Source: Symsagittifera roscoffensis
Taxonomy: Eukaryota; Xenacoelomorpha; Acoela; Convolutidae
DNA: 64,000 nucleotides
NCBI RefSeq assembly: GCF_963678635.1
Contig: NC_087062.1
Location: forward strand, 28,542,833 to 28,606,832
Direction: 5' to 3'
The notes below the pieces were generated by a model, which saw only the letters and a program-made list of their open reading frames with translations, was not told the DNA's origin and searched no databases. A program made the position numbers and the translations under genes. Each line of letters starts with the position of its first letter. Position 1 is the stretch's first letter. Shown piece by piece: positions 46,900 through 57,495 of this stretch.

Positions 46900-48420
46900 A
46901 TTGGATATAAGATCTGCATCCTTTCAGTGTACTCTTGCAGCGCCAAATTACAGGGTTGGTAATTTCAAATTTTGTAATGTCTTTTTTTATATCTAAGTTC
47001 TTTAAAAAACTTCAAAATGAATTAAGAAATTTCACATCTCGGAATATAATTGCAATTGAACAGTCGCATTTAGACGCATGATTTGCTTGCAACTCCTGAG
47101 AGTACACTTACAGTACCCAACTTGGGAATTTCAAACGTTGAAAAATTTCAAACTTAAATTTTCTTAAAATATTTTCAAGAAAAACGGCAAACAACAAAAC
47201 GTCATGTCTCAAAAACTACAAAGATTTGAGCAGTCAATTTTGGGGGCAAGATTTGCAGCCCCTGAGAGTACTCTAACAACACCCAGCTTCATGGATGAGA
47301 ATTTTAAATTCAAGAAAAAAACGTAATTTAAGTTTTCTAAAATTTTTTGAAAAATCACAAGCCACGTCATATCTTGATATTCGCAAGTCCTGGGAAAAAC
47401 CTGACAGAGCCTCACTATAGAAATAGGAATTTCAACTTTTGTTGAAATTTTTTATACCTAAAATCTTTACACAATTTATAAGATAATACATAACACACGT
47501 AGTATCTTGGAAAACAAGAGAATTTGAGGAGGCGCATTGCTAGATTTCCAATTAGGAACACCTGAGAGTACCCTTACAGACCCAACCACAAGGTAAGTCA
47601 TTTAAGTCTGAAAATTAAAAAGAACACGTCATATCTCATAAAACACGCCATATCTCAAAAACTTCAAGGATTTGAGAAGTCATATTTAGAGAACAGATTT
47701 TCAATTCTTGAAAGTACACTGGGAATACCCAAATACAGGGTTGGGAATTCCAAACTTTGTAAATTAATTTGTAATTTGAGTTTTCTGAAAATTTTCGAAA
47801 AATCAGAAAAAAAAACGTCATACCTCGAAAACTACAAGGATTTGAGCAGTCATACTTAGAGGAAAAACTCGCAACTCCTGGAAGTACCCTGACAGAACCT
47901 CATTTTTGAGATGGAAAATTCAATTTTGTGAAACTTTATATATGTAAGTTCTTTGAACAACTTGAAAAAACACTTATTAAACGTCACATCTCAAAAACTA
48001 AGAGCATTTGAGCAGTCGCATTTGGACGCAAGATTTGCCATTTGGAATTCCGCAGAGTAACCTCACAGTACCCAACTGTAAGTTTGTGAATTTTTTAAAA
48101 GCAAATTTTTCTGAAAAATTGAAAAGAAATCATAAAACACGTCCTATCTCGAAAACTACCAGGATTTGGGCAGTCATATTTAGAGGCAAGATTCGCAACC
48201 CTTGTGATATTCTGACAGAACCAAACTACAGAGTTGAGAATTTCGAGTGTTTCAAATTATTTTGTAATTTGAGTTTTCTGAAATTTTTTGAAAAAATCAC
48301 AAAAATCGTCTCATCTCGTCACTAAAAGCATTTGGGCATTTATCATAGGAGGCCAATTTCGCAACCCCTGAGGGAACCCTGAAAGCATCCCACTTTATAG
48401 CAGCTTATCTTAAACTCGGT
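46900..48420. repeat. satellite array, about 160-bp unit, 9-10 degenerate copies
   Basis: Anchors such as GAGCAGTCATATTTAGAG recur at 47059, 47227, about 47527, 47672, 47848, 48011, 48170 and 48329, i.e. every 145-176 bp. Between them run CCTGAGAGTACCCT-type and ATCTCAAAAACTACAAGGAT-type phrases. It is non-coding and lies in the long TRAPPC10 intron. Confidence 0.88.
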
Positions 48421-48639
48421 GAGATAAACACTGGATTCAAACTGAAAAATCTTTAAAAAAATCTTAATCATTGCAATATACGACATAGCTTGAATGTGAA
48501 AAATGCTTTCGCTGAACATGAAAAAATAATGCGCTGAAAAAACTCAAACATGTAGAGACAGTGAAGCCCGTATTTAAATATTTAATAAAACTAGAAAATA
48601 TGTGTGAAATATCCTCACGCATTTTGAACGCTTCCTACA

Positions 48640-48720
48640 CATTTGTCACAGAAAAGTTGGTTGTTGGGAAAAACTATCACTCCCGATTACACGACTTTCT
48701 CAGGCAAGTGTAAAAAATGA
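48640..48720. repeat. SINE flank piece with CCCGATTACA
   Basis: Shares GTTG...GGGAAAAA...CCCGATTACA with 40860 and 62300. The hairpin at its right end is worn. Confidence 0.5.
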
Positions 48721-48805
48721 TAAATGAAAAGTATCATTTTCACGTTGTAGTCGCAAAATCCATGCACTATTTACCTTTGCCAAAGCAGAAAAAAAATAAC
48801 GTTCC

Positions 48806-49060
48806 CAAAGCTCCGCAAATACTAGCGAGAACGACAAAAAGCAGCTCTAGAAAGTGCAAGAAAAATAGAAGCCTCGAATTAGTAAGAATTCGGCTAGGTC
48901 TAGGATTCGTTCTGCAACCAACTGCAATTTAGAGATTGTGTCTAGCGCCCTAAATACTCAGCCACGCACGCTTAACCATCGACAAACACGCAAAAGTGGA
49001 ACCAAATACAATGACAAAATATTTGAAAAAACAGTTTGGATTGTAACGAGCAGAAGGCAA
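48806..49060 (-). repeat. tRNA-derived SINE
   Basis: On the minus strand GCGTGCGTGGCTGAGTATTT carries the A-box and GAACGAATCC a damaged B-box (about 48898-48973). Left flank GAGAACGACAAAAAGCAGCT is shared with 40110 and 51420. Confidence 0.7.
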
Positions 49061-50065
49061 CCTCACTTACTTTGCATAGAACAAATTGGAAACCATAAAA
49101 ACACATCATATATAAATTATGCATTTCAAAAAAATGCAGATAGAGAAAACTTCTGAAATCGAGTTTTTATTATTGTCATGTTGTTAAAACAAACAGCTTT
49201 TTCGGTTAATTTGATTAATTTAAAATGCATCAACTGTGTTAATTTATTAGTATTCGAATGTCAAAGAACAAGCTATCAAAAAGCTGTAAAGGTGCCCCAA
49301 AAATGACAAGAAAAAACCTTCAAAAATAATTTTACATGATTGAAATTAAAATTAAACAATATGAACACATCGTAAACAAACTAAATTAAGCGATAATTGT
49401 TTGTGATAGCTGATTTTGTGATTTTGCGTGGAAACAACTAAAAAAGAAACAACTAAAACCACTGAATACAAAGTTCCACCCATTTTTCAAATGGTTGGAA
49501 CAAAAACAACTCAATTCGATATACGATCACCTACCAATTAAACTACAGAGAGACCAATAGGAACATATCTTGTGCAATTCGTCTCAGGTTGAACTCACTT
49601 AGAAGTAAATCAAGATATTGATCAAAAACACATTTAAATTTGTTCTTCAACTTCTAAACCTAATTTTCGTCACAAAAAAGTGAAATAAGCATGAAATTAC
49701 CACGGCATCGGAATGAAAGACCGAGAAAGAAACCAGATTCAATACAAAACATTTTGAAAAACAAGAAATTCAAAAGAAGGAATTATAAGTAGATTTTTTG
49801 GCTATTGAACTATAATAAAGATAAGATTAACGAAACTGAAAAAAATTCAAGCCACAAAATTAAACCAAAAAAAACTCACCCGTTTTTTGATATTCTATTT
49901 CTATTGCAAACTTTTATTATAATGTAAGTCCCAATTAAGCGCAAATGGCTGTCTTCAAGATTGGATCTGATACTGCATTTGAACCATTTACATCTGATTT
50001 GGTTATCTTTAGCCCGGTAATCTTATCTTTAATTACTTCGCTGCTAGCTCTTTTCAATTTGCATT
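49060..50065. other. TRAPPC10 intron, no confident feature
   Basis: AT-rich. The frame at about 49935-50060 (minus) was considered as the missing exon and rejected. Confidence 0.4.
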
Positions 50066-50069
50066 TGAA

Positions 50070-51375
50070 AACATAGCCAACGGACAGTTGGAAAAAAGTC
50101 AATGAACACAAAGAAACAGAAAAAATAATCATAATTACTTATTTTTTGAAAAACTTCAACTTTCGAAATTCAAAGTAACAAAAATGTATGGCCTTAATGC
50201 TCTTTGAGAAAACTGGATCCAAAAGTAAAGTTATGATTACGCTGGAAAATCAAAAACTAAAATCCACTTTTTAAAAATAGCTCAGGTTTTTTATGCAATT
50301 TCGACATTCGTATTTGGAGAGCACAATTTACCTAACTTTTAGCAGATAAATTTGAATTGAAGTCAAAAAGTGAATTTTTACCTTAAGCATTCATAAATTC
50401 ATTAATATGCATGAATGCACATCTGTAGTTATTAACGCATGTTCAGACTTTTTCCTGAAAGAAAAGCAAAGAAAAAGCTTAAAGACAGTTGGAAAGAGTC
50501 AATTAACTCAAGCAAACAGAAAACATAGCCAACAGAGAATTGGAAAAGATTCAGAGAATGCAAGTAAACAAAAAAAACTGACTCGTTTTTTGGAAAAAAA
50601 ACTTCAAACTGCGAATTTCAAAATGAAATGAAAAAAACTACGGTCCTGAAGATCTTTATGGATCAACCGTACCATTACCCCCTCAATGATTTAGGGAGAA
50701 AAAATACAAAGTTTACATAACAGAACTTAGAATAGAATTGTTATATCACCTACGTAACAGATTTAATAATCGAAACTTAATTAAAACGTCAACCTAACTA
50801 ATTTTGTAGCCAATCAAAATACTAATTGTATTAAAGAAAATTCAAAATAGAAATTCTGGTGAGTTAGTCTGAAATGCATTATAATTTTCAAATTTTATAC
50901 ATACTTCGGGGAAGACATTCTACGGTAGGTCTCTTCGGGGGAGATTGAACGGTTGATTCCTCTTTATTTGAACCTTATATGTTTGACGTTAATAAGATAA
51001 AACTAACTCAATTTATTAAAAAAAACTGCATAAAACAGACAACAGTCAGTTGGAAAAGAGTCAATGACCGAAAAGAAAGTTTCAAAATTCAAAATACAAA
51101 ACAGAGGGTCTTAAAGCTCTTTTTTGTTTGAAGAAATATTTAAGCACAATTAGAGAAAACTGAATCAAAGGGTCAAATTTTTATTCCGATGGGAAAACTA
51201 AAAATTCAATTCCATTTTTGAAACTAGAAGTTGATCACGTTGTTTGTGACCTTTCATCTTTCGCTGAAATAATTCAAACCACGAAAAAGTAAACTTAAGC
51301 CTCAACAAATTATCTCGAAAAAAAATCATCAGCACCTATATCAGGGTCTGAACTACGTTCTCGACTCTTAAAAAA
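50070..51375 (+). repeat. cluster of H2 hairpin-headed repeats
   Basis: Heads at 50077 (CCAACGGACAGTTGG), about 50485 (GACAGTTGGAAAGAGTCAAT), 50529 (CCAACAGAGAATTGG) and about 51040. They are nested or tandem and all on the plus strand. Confidence 0.65.
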
Positions 51376-51388
51376 ACCACTAAGTCCC

Positions 51389-51775
51389 ATATAAGAGTCG
51401 AAGCTTCGCAAACAAAAGCGAGAACACGACAAAAAGCAGCTCTTTAAAAAGCAATAAGTAGAAGACCCGAATTAAAAAGTAGAAGACCCAAATTAGCAAA
51501 AAAACTCGACTACGCCTGAGATTCGAACCTGACACCTGTTGCTGTGAGAGATTGTGGCTCTCACTCATTAACCACTCACCCACGGAAGCTTAAAAGGTAC
51601 CAAAAACTAGTCAAAAACAAAGAGGAGAACAGATGCTATGCAATTTCCAATGCTGTAGTGAAACTTCCAAATTAGAACGTTTTTAATGACCAATTTTATT
51701 TGCGACTTGGGATTTGATTAGAAAAAAGAAGGTTCGTAATAATACACAAAGCTGATCGCGAGTGTAACACAGGCA
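51389..51775 (-). repeat. tRNA-derived SINE, well kept
   Basis: Minus strand: A-box region CCGTGGGTGAGTGGTTAATG (about 51567-51586) and a perfect B-box GGTTCGAATCT (51520-51530). Left end GTCGAAGCTTCGCAAAC. It resembles tRNA-Ser/Leu in layout but lacks a clean acceptor stem, so it is not a functional tRNA gene. Confidence 0.8.
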
Positions 51776-51881
51776 AAAAAACAACAATATTTTTCACAAC
51801 ATCGAGAACTAAATTATCCCGAGTACATCAGCTTAATCACTTAAAAACGGTCGGATAATTTCTACACAGAGGCGAAGTTGC

Positions 51882-52040
51882 AAAAATACTACTACACTAG
51901 CAAAAATATGACCGAAAACGCAACTGGGAAAAACTGAATTACTAAAACTTTGAGTCTACAAAATTTCTAAGTGAAGCACGCCAATTATGAGTCTACATAA
52001 CTGGTAAGTGACGCAACCCAATGACGCTTTAACATCACCA
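51882..52040 (-). repeat. tRNA-derived SINE piece
   Basis: Left flank CAGAGGCGAAGTTGCAAAAA; worn A-box-like part near 52010-52035 on the minus strand. Confidence 0.5.
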
Positions 52041-52142
52041 GTCAATTGGTATAAAAAAAGAAATTAACCAACTAACATGCCTCAATTTTTAGAGCGGACG
52101 CATTTTAACTAATATACCCAAAACATTTCTTGGAAACATCCG

Positions 52143-52324
52143 ACCCTGCCCAGGTTCGAACCTTTTATTTTGTTGCGGGTCTCCTTTCCTACCTCTACGC
52201 TACAGATCCATGATACCTTGAAGCTAAAAAGCTATTTGTAATAAACGAGTATGTGTGAATATCCTTTGCGACTTAGATTGGAAAAAAGGGAGTTCATACT
52301 ATAACACAAGCTTTGCTTGTGTTA
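52143..52324 (-). repeat. tRNA-derived SINE with perfect end hairpin
   Basis: Minus strand: A-box TAGCGTAGAGGTAGG (about 52187-52201) and perfect B-box GGTTCGAACCT (52152-52162). At the right end, TAACACAAGC and GCTTGTGTTA (52302-52324) pair perfectly around TTT. Confidence 0.75.
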
Positions 52325-52329
52325 AAAAA

Positions 52330-53540
52330 AAGAAAATTAGGCCATCTGAAAAACTATCAAGAGTACTGATTTCGAGAGTTTGAGAGTTATTGGACAGTCA
52401 AGCCTTTCGACAAAATCCGAAAACAACGTAAGGCGTTATAATGGAGATTGCAGTCAAAAGGAGGCCCAAAATGTTCTAGAATTTCGAAATGGACTGGAAC
52501 ATTTCTGAGAAATACAAAAAACGGCCATTTTGACCGGAAATAGACGAAAGAACAGAACAACCGGATTACAAGACGAAAGTTAGTCTGAAAATAGAGAAAG
52601 AAAAATAGAAGAGAAACAAGCCTCTGATCGTGACACCAAGACACGATAAAGTGCTTATCGGAAAAATATCGTGGAAACGGAAGGTCCAGTGGGACATTCG
52701 GGACGGATCCGAACCCTCCCGTGCAACGAAATCAAAGAGATAACGACGTTATCTCCGGGAGAGTGCGGAATCAGAGGCTCGGTGCCCAGTGACTATTGAA
52801 AGACATTAACGACATACTTAGCTTCTGTAATGCCCTGAACGCATTAAATTTACTACAATATTCATTTAAAATTTCAAAGCATGAGCAGTTAGAGTCGAGG
52901 AAAGAGTCTCTAATGGATTTACTATATAATTGTTAGTAAAAACATATTTAACTGTGGTTTTCTAGCCGTGTTTTTAATAGTAACCATGGTTATTTTCGCA
53001 TGTAAACGAAAGCGGATCAAAAGTCGTTTGGCTGGTGACATAATACTTAGCACTTAAAAACAACTGGCTAGGTCAAGACGGTTGAAAACGAGTAGAAATA
53101 AGGTAACTGACGCCAGCCAGTCGTCAATAGGTTCTTTTTCTACGCTCCTTAATTGTGTAATGTCTGGGCGAATGTTACATTGCTTAAACTCAGCGGTAGA
53201 AAGGTAACATTCATCAGGTGACAAAAACCCTCATCTAATTTCAACCGGAAAAGTCGGTTATAATGGAAAACTGTTGAATAAAATGCTGACATTATAATCC
53301 ATTCTTGATGCAAATTTAGATGATTGAAATCGATTATATTGTCATTATAATCGAATATTTCCGTAAAAACAATCAAAACCCATTATAGTTGATGATCATG
53401 GATTACAATCTCTACGTTTTTTAAAACTATTTGAAAAACTTTATACATATGCTTTACTCACGGCCAACTCACGGAAATCTAAACCTAACAATTTTTTATC
53501 TAAAATGCTTAACTATACCCCCTCTCCTGTCAATTCACGT
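52330..53540. other. TRAPPC10 intron with a GC-rich island
   Basis: 52600-52810 is clearly richer in G+C and CpG than its surroundings and contains GATAACGACGTTATC, a perfect palindrome around 52738-52752. A short minus-strand frame crosses it but has no splice signals. The remainder is AT-rich without features. Confidence 0.4.
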
Positions 53541-53549
53541 GTTCAACCA

Positions 53550-53829
53550 GTAGGTGTAAGCGTGAAAAGTGAAATAAGAATAAGTAGAAAACATCCTCGA
53601 ATTAGTAAAAAATTATGCTCCAAGTCGCATTCGATCCTACGGTCTCACGCCGATCCCTCTCAGCCACAGACGCTGAACAAAATTCAAACACTAGCCAGAA
53701 TTAATCAGAGAACAGATGCTATGAAATTTCCAATGCTACAGATCGTGATTATAGCAAAAGTGCCACCTAATGAGCAGTTTTAATTGTGAGTTAGGTTGAA
53801 AAAAAAGAGTCATACTAATACAATACGCT
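53550..53829 (-). repeat. tRNA-derived SINE
   Basis: Minus strand: A-box GTGGCTGAGAGGGATCGG (about 53652-53669) and B-box-like GGATCGAATGC (about 53626-53637). The right part ATGCTATGAAATTTCCAATG matches 51630 and 43110. Confidence 0.75.
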
Positions 53830-54047
53830 CGCTAGTTTGCTAGTATAACATGCAGCGCAAAAACCTACGCACGGTCTATTGCAAAGAGGATAAAAGCTAG
53901 TTAATTCAATATTTGTTTATAGTTGGAGTTCACTCCTGCAGAGGGGCGATTTGGATTTTATTACTGACTAGAAGGCATAGATAAATGCTTTTATTATAAC
54001 TAATTACTGATCATACCCCTGCATGTACATATTGGGATGCAACTGAC

Positions 54048-54200
54048 CTTGAAAGAGAATAGGTACTTCTTGCCCTGTCTGAGTTCCTCGCTGAACAAGT
54101 CTATCGCCACTGCACTTTTCACATTGAAGTCGGGGGCTGACTTGGACCCAGTGGGGAACTGGTAGAACTCCTTCTGTACGGACATCCACATGTACTGACA
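54048..54200 (-). CDS. TRAPPC10: TRAPPC10 exon
   Basis: 51 complete codons between CTTCCAAG and GTCAGT, phase 0 at both ends. The segment reads CQYMWMSVQKEFYQF and later KKYLFSF. It lies in the TRAPPC10 C-terminal beta-rich region. GC-rich third positions set it apart from the intron. Confidence 0.82.
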
Positions 54201-54411
54201 CTTGGAAGACGAGGTCAGAGTCCGCGCAGTGAAGATCTATCAGAACAGAAGTCCACGAATGGCATAATTCGCTTGGTTGAGATTGATGTCATTTGCAAAA
54301 TCAGTGACAGAAAATTTTAACAGTAAGCAATAAAGCCGTTTCGATAAATACAATAGGTAGAAAGTGACTATGATTGATAATTTCAAACGTCAAAAAAATC
54401 AATGGACTAAC

Positions 54412-54579
54412 CGAGCACCATGAAATGGAATTTTGGTTGAAGTCCTCTGTCTTATACTGACAGGAGAGCCTCAGTTCATTTGATATAGGCAGAGAGGCAG
54501 GCGCAGTACTCCAACAAGCCTTGCACTGACCTAATATCTTCACTGCTTTATCCGAATCAGTAGGGCCACAAAGGTTGAC
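54412..54579 (-). CDS. TRAPPC10: TRAPPC10 exon
   Basis: 56 complete codons between TATTTCAAG and GTTAGT, phase 0 at both ends. ACWSTAPASLP and ELRLSCQYKTED align with the TRAPPC10 segment in which an ELKW-type strand is followed by SLHCRF-like sequence. Confidence 0.85.
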
Positions 54580-54807
54580 CTTGAAATAACAAACAAAAAC
54601 GTGTCATAAATTACACGCAGGTGAAGAGGAGCTTCGTTCCAACCAACAAAAAAAGATTATAATTTCTAAAATTTTTTGAAATTCTGAGCTCTTAGTAAAT
54701 CTGAACTGGTAAATGTAACATCAACGAAAACATATTTCGCCCCATATTTACACATCATTTTAACTGACATTGGAATGTGTCTTGGTTAAGCATTCCACTT
54801 CACTTAC

Positions 54808-54920
54808 CTTTGCCCACTCGACCTTGACACTGGGCCTGTGCTGCAGCTGGAACTCGGTCAGCTCCAGTTCCGCGTTGGATCCATTCCTCGCAGTCAGCAA
54901 CATGATCGGAGGCTGGATCG
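54808..54920 (-). CDS. TRAPPC10: TRAPPC10 exon
   Basis: 113 bp between GCTTTCAG and GTAAGT. Takes one base from the preceding exon (G plus CG gives Ala) and ends in phase 0. IMLLTARNGSNAELELTEFQ matches the TRAPPC10 block where a hydrophobic strand is followed by N-x-S-ELDF. Confidence 0.88.
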
Positions 54921-55169
54921 CTGAAAGCTAACTATTTTACTAATGGTCATTAGAAAACGAATACACTGAAGTCGTGTCACGTTAAGTCATCAAGGAAACT
55001 AACTATTCCATATTTATCAGGACGAACTTCTTAGAAATTAAGATGGAAGTCACGAACGTATGATTCATCTCAATTAATTGTTCGTGCGAATTGCCATCGC
55101 ACATGCCAAAAAAATGCTTTTTGATGCAAGTATTTTTTTGGTTAACCAGCCAGAGGCCCAACCCGGAGG

Positions 55170-55310
55170 TTAATTATTAAAGGTCAACTAAGCTGTGGCT
55201 CTCTTACAAGAGCTCACCGTGAAAATTGCAGCGCACGTGCGATTTGAGCCCGCAATATTATAATTGCTCGGCACAATCACTACCGATGCACCACAAAGCC
55301 ATAAAGTATC
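55170..55310 (-). repeat. tRNA-derived SINE of a different subfamily
   Basis: Minus strand: A-box TGGTGCATCGGTAG (about 55280-55293) and B-box-like GGGCTCAAATCGC (55239-55251), inside the intron between the exons at 54808 and 55456. Confidence 0.65.
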
Positions 55311-55455
55311 CATTGAAAGAAGTTATTCTAATAATCATAAACTCTAAATTGAGCCAAATCGGTATTTAAAACGTCTTAAAATTTCAATCTTAACTGAAAA
55401 CATCTTGAATTTGGATAACTTTTCCTCCCACTAGTTTTTAAAAACGTTTGCTCAC

Positions 55456-55650
55456 CGGGAAGCAGTTCTGGCACAATAGTGAGAGGCCTCTTTGATGGCA
55501 CTTGACAGTTACTGGTGAGAGATATCTGAGATGGGTGGACTACCCAGTGGAAACAGACGTGGTGAAAGTCAGTGAGAATAGACGTGAATACTTCCAACTC
55601 TATCTCCAATTCCTTCTGCTCACTTGACTCGCCTCCCAAAACCACAGACT
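55456..55650 (-). CDS. TRAPPC10: TRAPPC10 exon
   Basis: 195 bp between a good polypyrimidine acceptor (TTTTTTTTCCGGCAG) and GTGAGC. G plus AG gives Glu at the junction; it ends one base into a codon. SSEQKELEIELEVF and PLTIVPELLPG show the alternating strands of the TRAPPC10 C-terminal domain. Confidence 0.87.
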
Positions 55651-55932
55651 CTGCCGGAAAAAAAATCTTAAGATAACCTATTCTATTTTCTGATAAGACG
55701 CAAATAAGAGTTAAAATTGTCTTTTCTTGCCCGCTATCTTCGAGCGTCAAATTGTAATGAAAATTGTTAATTAGATTAAATAAAAGGAAACATTCTCTTC
55801 GACAAACAAACGTACTAACTTTAAAAAAAAAAACTAAAATTAACGATTTTATCTGAGAAAATTGGCATCGCTAAGCTACCATAAAGACGGTCAGAACTAT
55901 ACTGGAATCAAAAAATCAACTGCATAACTTAC

Positions 55933-56256
55933 CTGTTAACACTTTAACAGTAGCTGTAGGACATGAACACATTTCTAGGAGATAGGTCGGGCTAGTCGGC
56001 CACTCGGAAGGTTCTGCCACCACTGACACTTTCGTTTTCACATGTGAATGAATTGGCTTCGTTGCTTCCATCACACTCACTTTCGGCGCTATATTGTGTA
56101 TGTGGAAGTCGATACTTTTCGGAGGCACTATATCCATTCTTACATTGCCCATTATACATGATATCTTCTTGAACTGGTACAAGCCCGCAGTTCTGAACTC
56201 TCCTCCCACTCTGTATTTGTGTTTGCCAGGTTTGATTGTAAATACTCCCTCGCCTC
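55933..56256 (-). CDS. TRAPPC10: TRAPPC10 exon (largest in window)
   Basis: 324 bp between GTTTGAAG and GTAAGT, 107 complete codons plus split codons at both ends. TIKPGKHKYRVGGEF, then GLYQFKKI, then IAPKVSV align with the TRAPPC10 core pattern (PG...F...PGTY-L-QL, then LHVEPL). This is the clearest family match in the window. Confidence 0.9.
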
Positions 56257-56583
56257 CTTCAAACGGTAATTGGCATTAAAAAACAGCCGTTAATAATTTG
56301 ATTTAAGTACAGCAAATGTGGTTTCCAAGTCTGAATCAAGTCTAATTTTATTTGAAACAATTATTTACATTTTGAATTTAAACGAAGTTTTTAAAGAAGC
56401 CCAACAATTTTTCAAAGGAGGAGATTTTTGATATGATTTTTCTTCTTTAACACATGATGGCTATTTTGAATCATATTGAGAATCAACTCAGGTTGAAATT
56501 AGCTAAGCTCGGCTTAATCATTGCTACATTTTATTTTTAAAAGTAACGAGAACTTTTTGTTGAATTAAATGCTCATCATTTGC

Positions 56584-56724
56584 CTTTAGTGAATCTGTTT
56601 TCGATGGCGTTGATGACACTGCCTGCCGCTTGGCTACTCTTAGTAGTTCCCACACTGTCCTGCTTGGTGCTCGCCTGACTCCGCTCAATCACTTGTTCCG
56701 GTCGGAGGAAGCGCAAATGGGAAC
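56584..56724 (-). CDS. TRAPPC10: TRAPPC10 exon with apparent GC donor
   Basis: 141 bp. The start follows AAATCCAG and takes one base from the previous exon (A plus GT gives Ser). 46 codons rich in Ser, Gln and Thr, ending INAIENRFTK, then one base. The next bases are GCAAAT and the frame meets TGA two codons later, so splicing must occur. A GC-AG intron fits the phase on both sides; no GT nearby does. Confidence 0.75.
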
Positions 56725-56866
56725 CTGGATTTACTCAACACTTAACACACCGACAAACGCTACATAAAATCAATTTTGAATCATGTATTTCAGAATGTAT
56801 TTGCATAAATATTTTCTTGTTCGTAGACATGCAGACAAAAGGTTCTAGACGCGTTTTCCGTCGTTA

Positions 56867-57360
56867 TTTAACATAGCCAATCGAAGATTGGAAAAGAGCA
56901 ATGAACGCAAGTAAACAAAAAAAACACTGGCTTTTTTGAAAAAATCTCAACTTTCGAATTTCAAAGAAAAAAATAGATGCCCTTTGAGCTCTTTGAATTT
57001 CTAGAACGATTAATGATTGGCGCTTTTTTGATAATATTAACCCAACTTGAGAAAAATAGATCAACAGGTAATCGCTGGAAATCTAAAAATGGAATTCCAC
57101 TTTCGAAACTAGAAATCGTTCGATTTTTCGCGCCATTTCCACGTTCGTATTTGTAGAATGCTATTTACATCACTTTCAGCAGATGAATTTCAATTAAAAT
57201 CAAAAAAGCATATACACCTAAGTGCATTCATAAATGCATAAATATGTATGAAAGCACATCTATAGTTATTAGAGACTTTTAGGACTTTTCCTGAAAAGAA
57301 AAAAAACAGCAAGAACTATAAAAGAGTCTTCACTACGTTCATTACTCTTAATAACACCCA
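56867..57360 (+). repeat. H2 hairpin-headed repeat, complete
   Basis: Head ACATAGCCAATCGAAGATTG folds as CCAATC/GATTGG (56877-56891). The far end near 57323-57350 reads AGAGTCTTCACTACGTTCAT then TACTCTT, and its inverse resembles the GAGTCAATGAACGCAAG of the head. Lies in a TRAPPC10 intron. Confidence 0.7.
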
Positions 57361-57495
57361 ACAATTAAAATTAAATTCATCTATTGTTAAGTATCTTGTG
57401 AGATCTAATTTATTAAATTCGTTCAAAATCCTACTATTAGAGACTATATACAACAATTAAGAGCGATATTTACACCGTCATTTAGCATCATGTGT

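Noticed and set aside
49935-50060. Minus-strand frame as the missing TRAPPC10 exon
   Set aside because: Its GT positions give the wrong phase for the exon at 46269, no strong acceptor is present, and the sequence does not show the expected strand pattern.
51512-51590. Functional tRNA gene
   Set aside because: Internal promoter boxes are good, but there is no paired acceptor stem or proper anticodon stem, and the flanks are shared with other SINE copies.
55916-56279. Plus-strand frame at 56094-56279 as a gene
   Set aside because: Opposite strand of a strongly supported TRAPPC10 exon.
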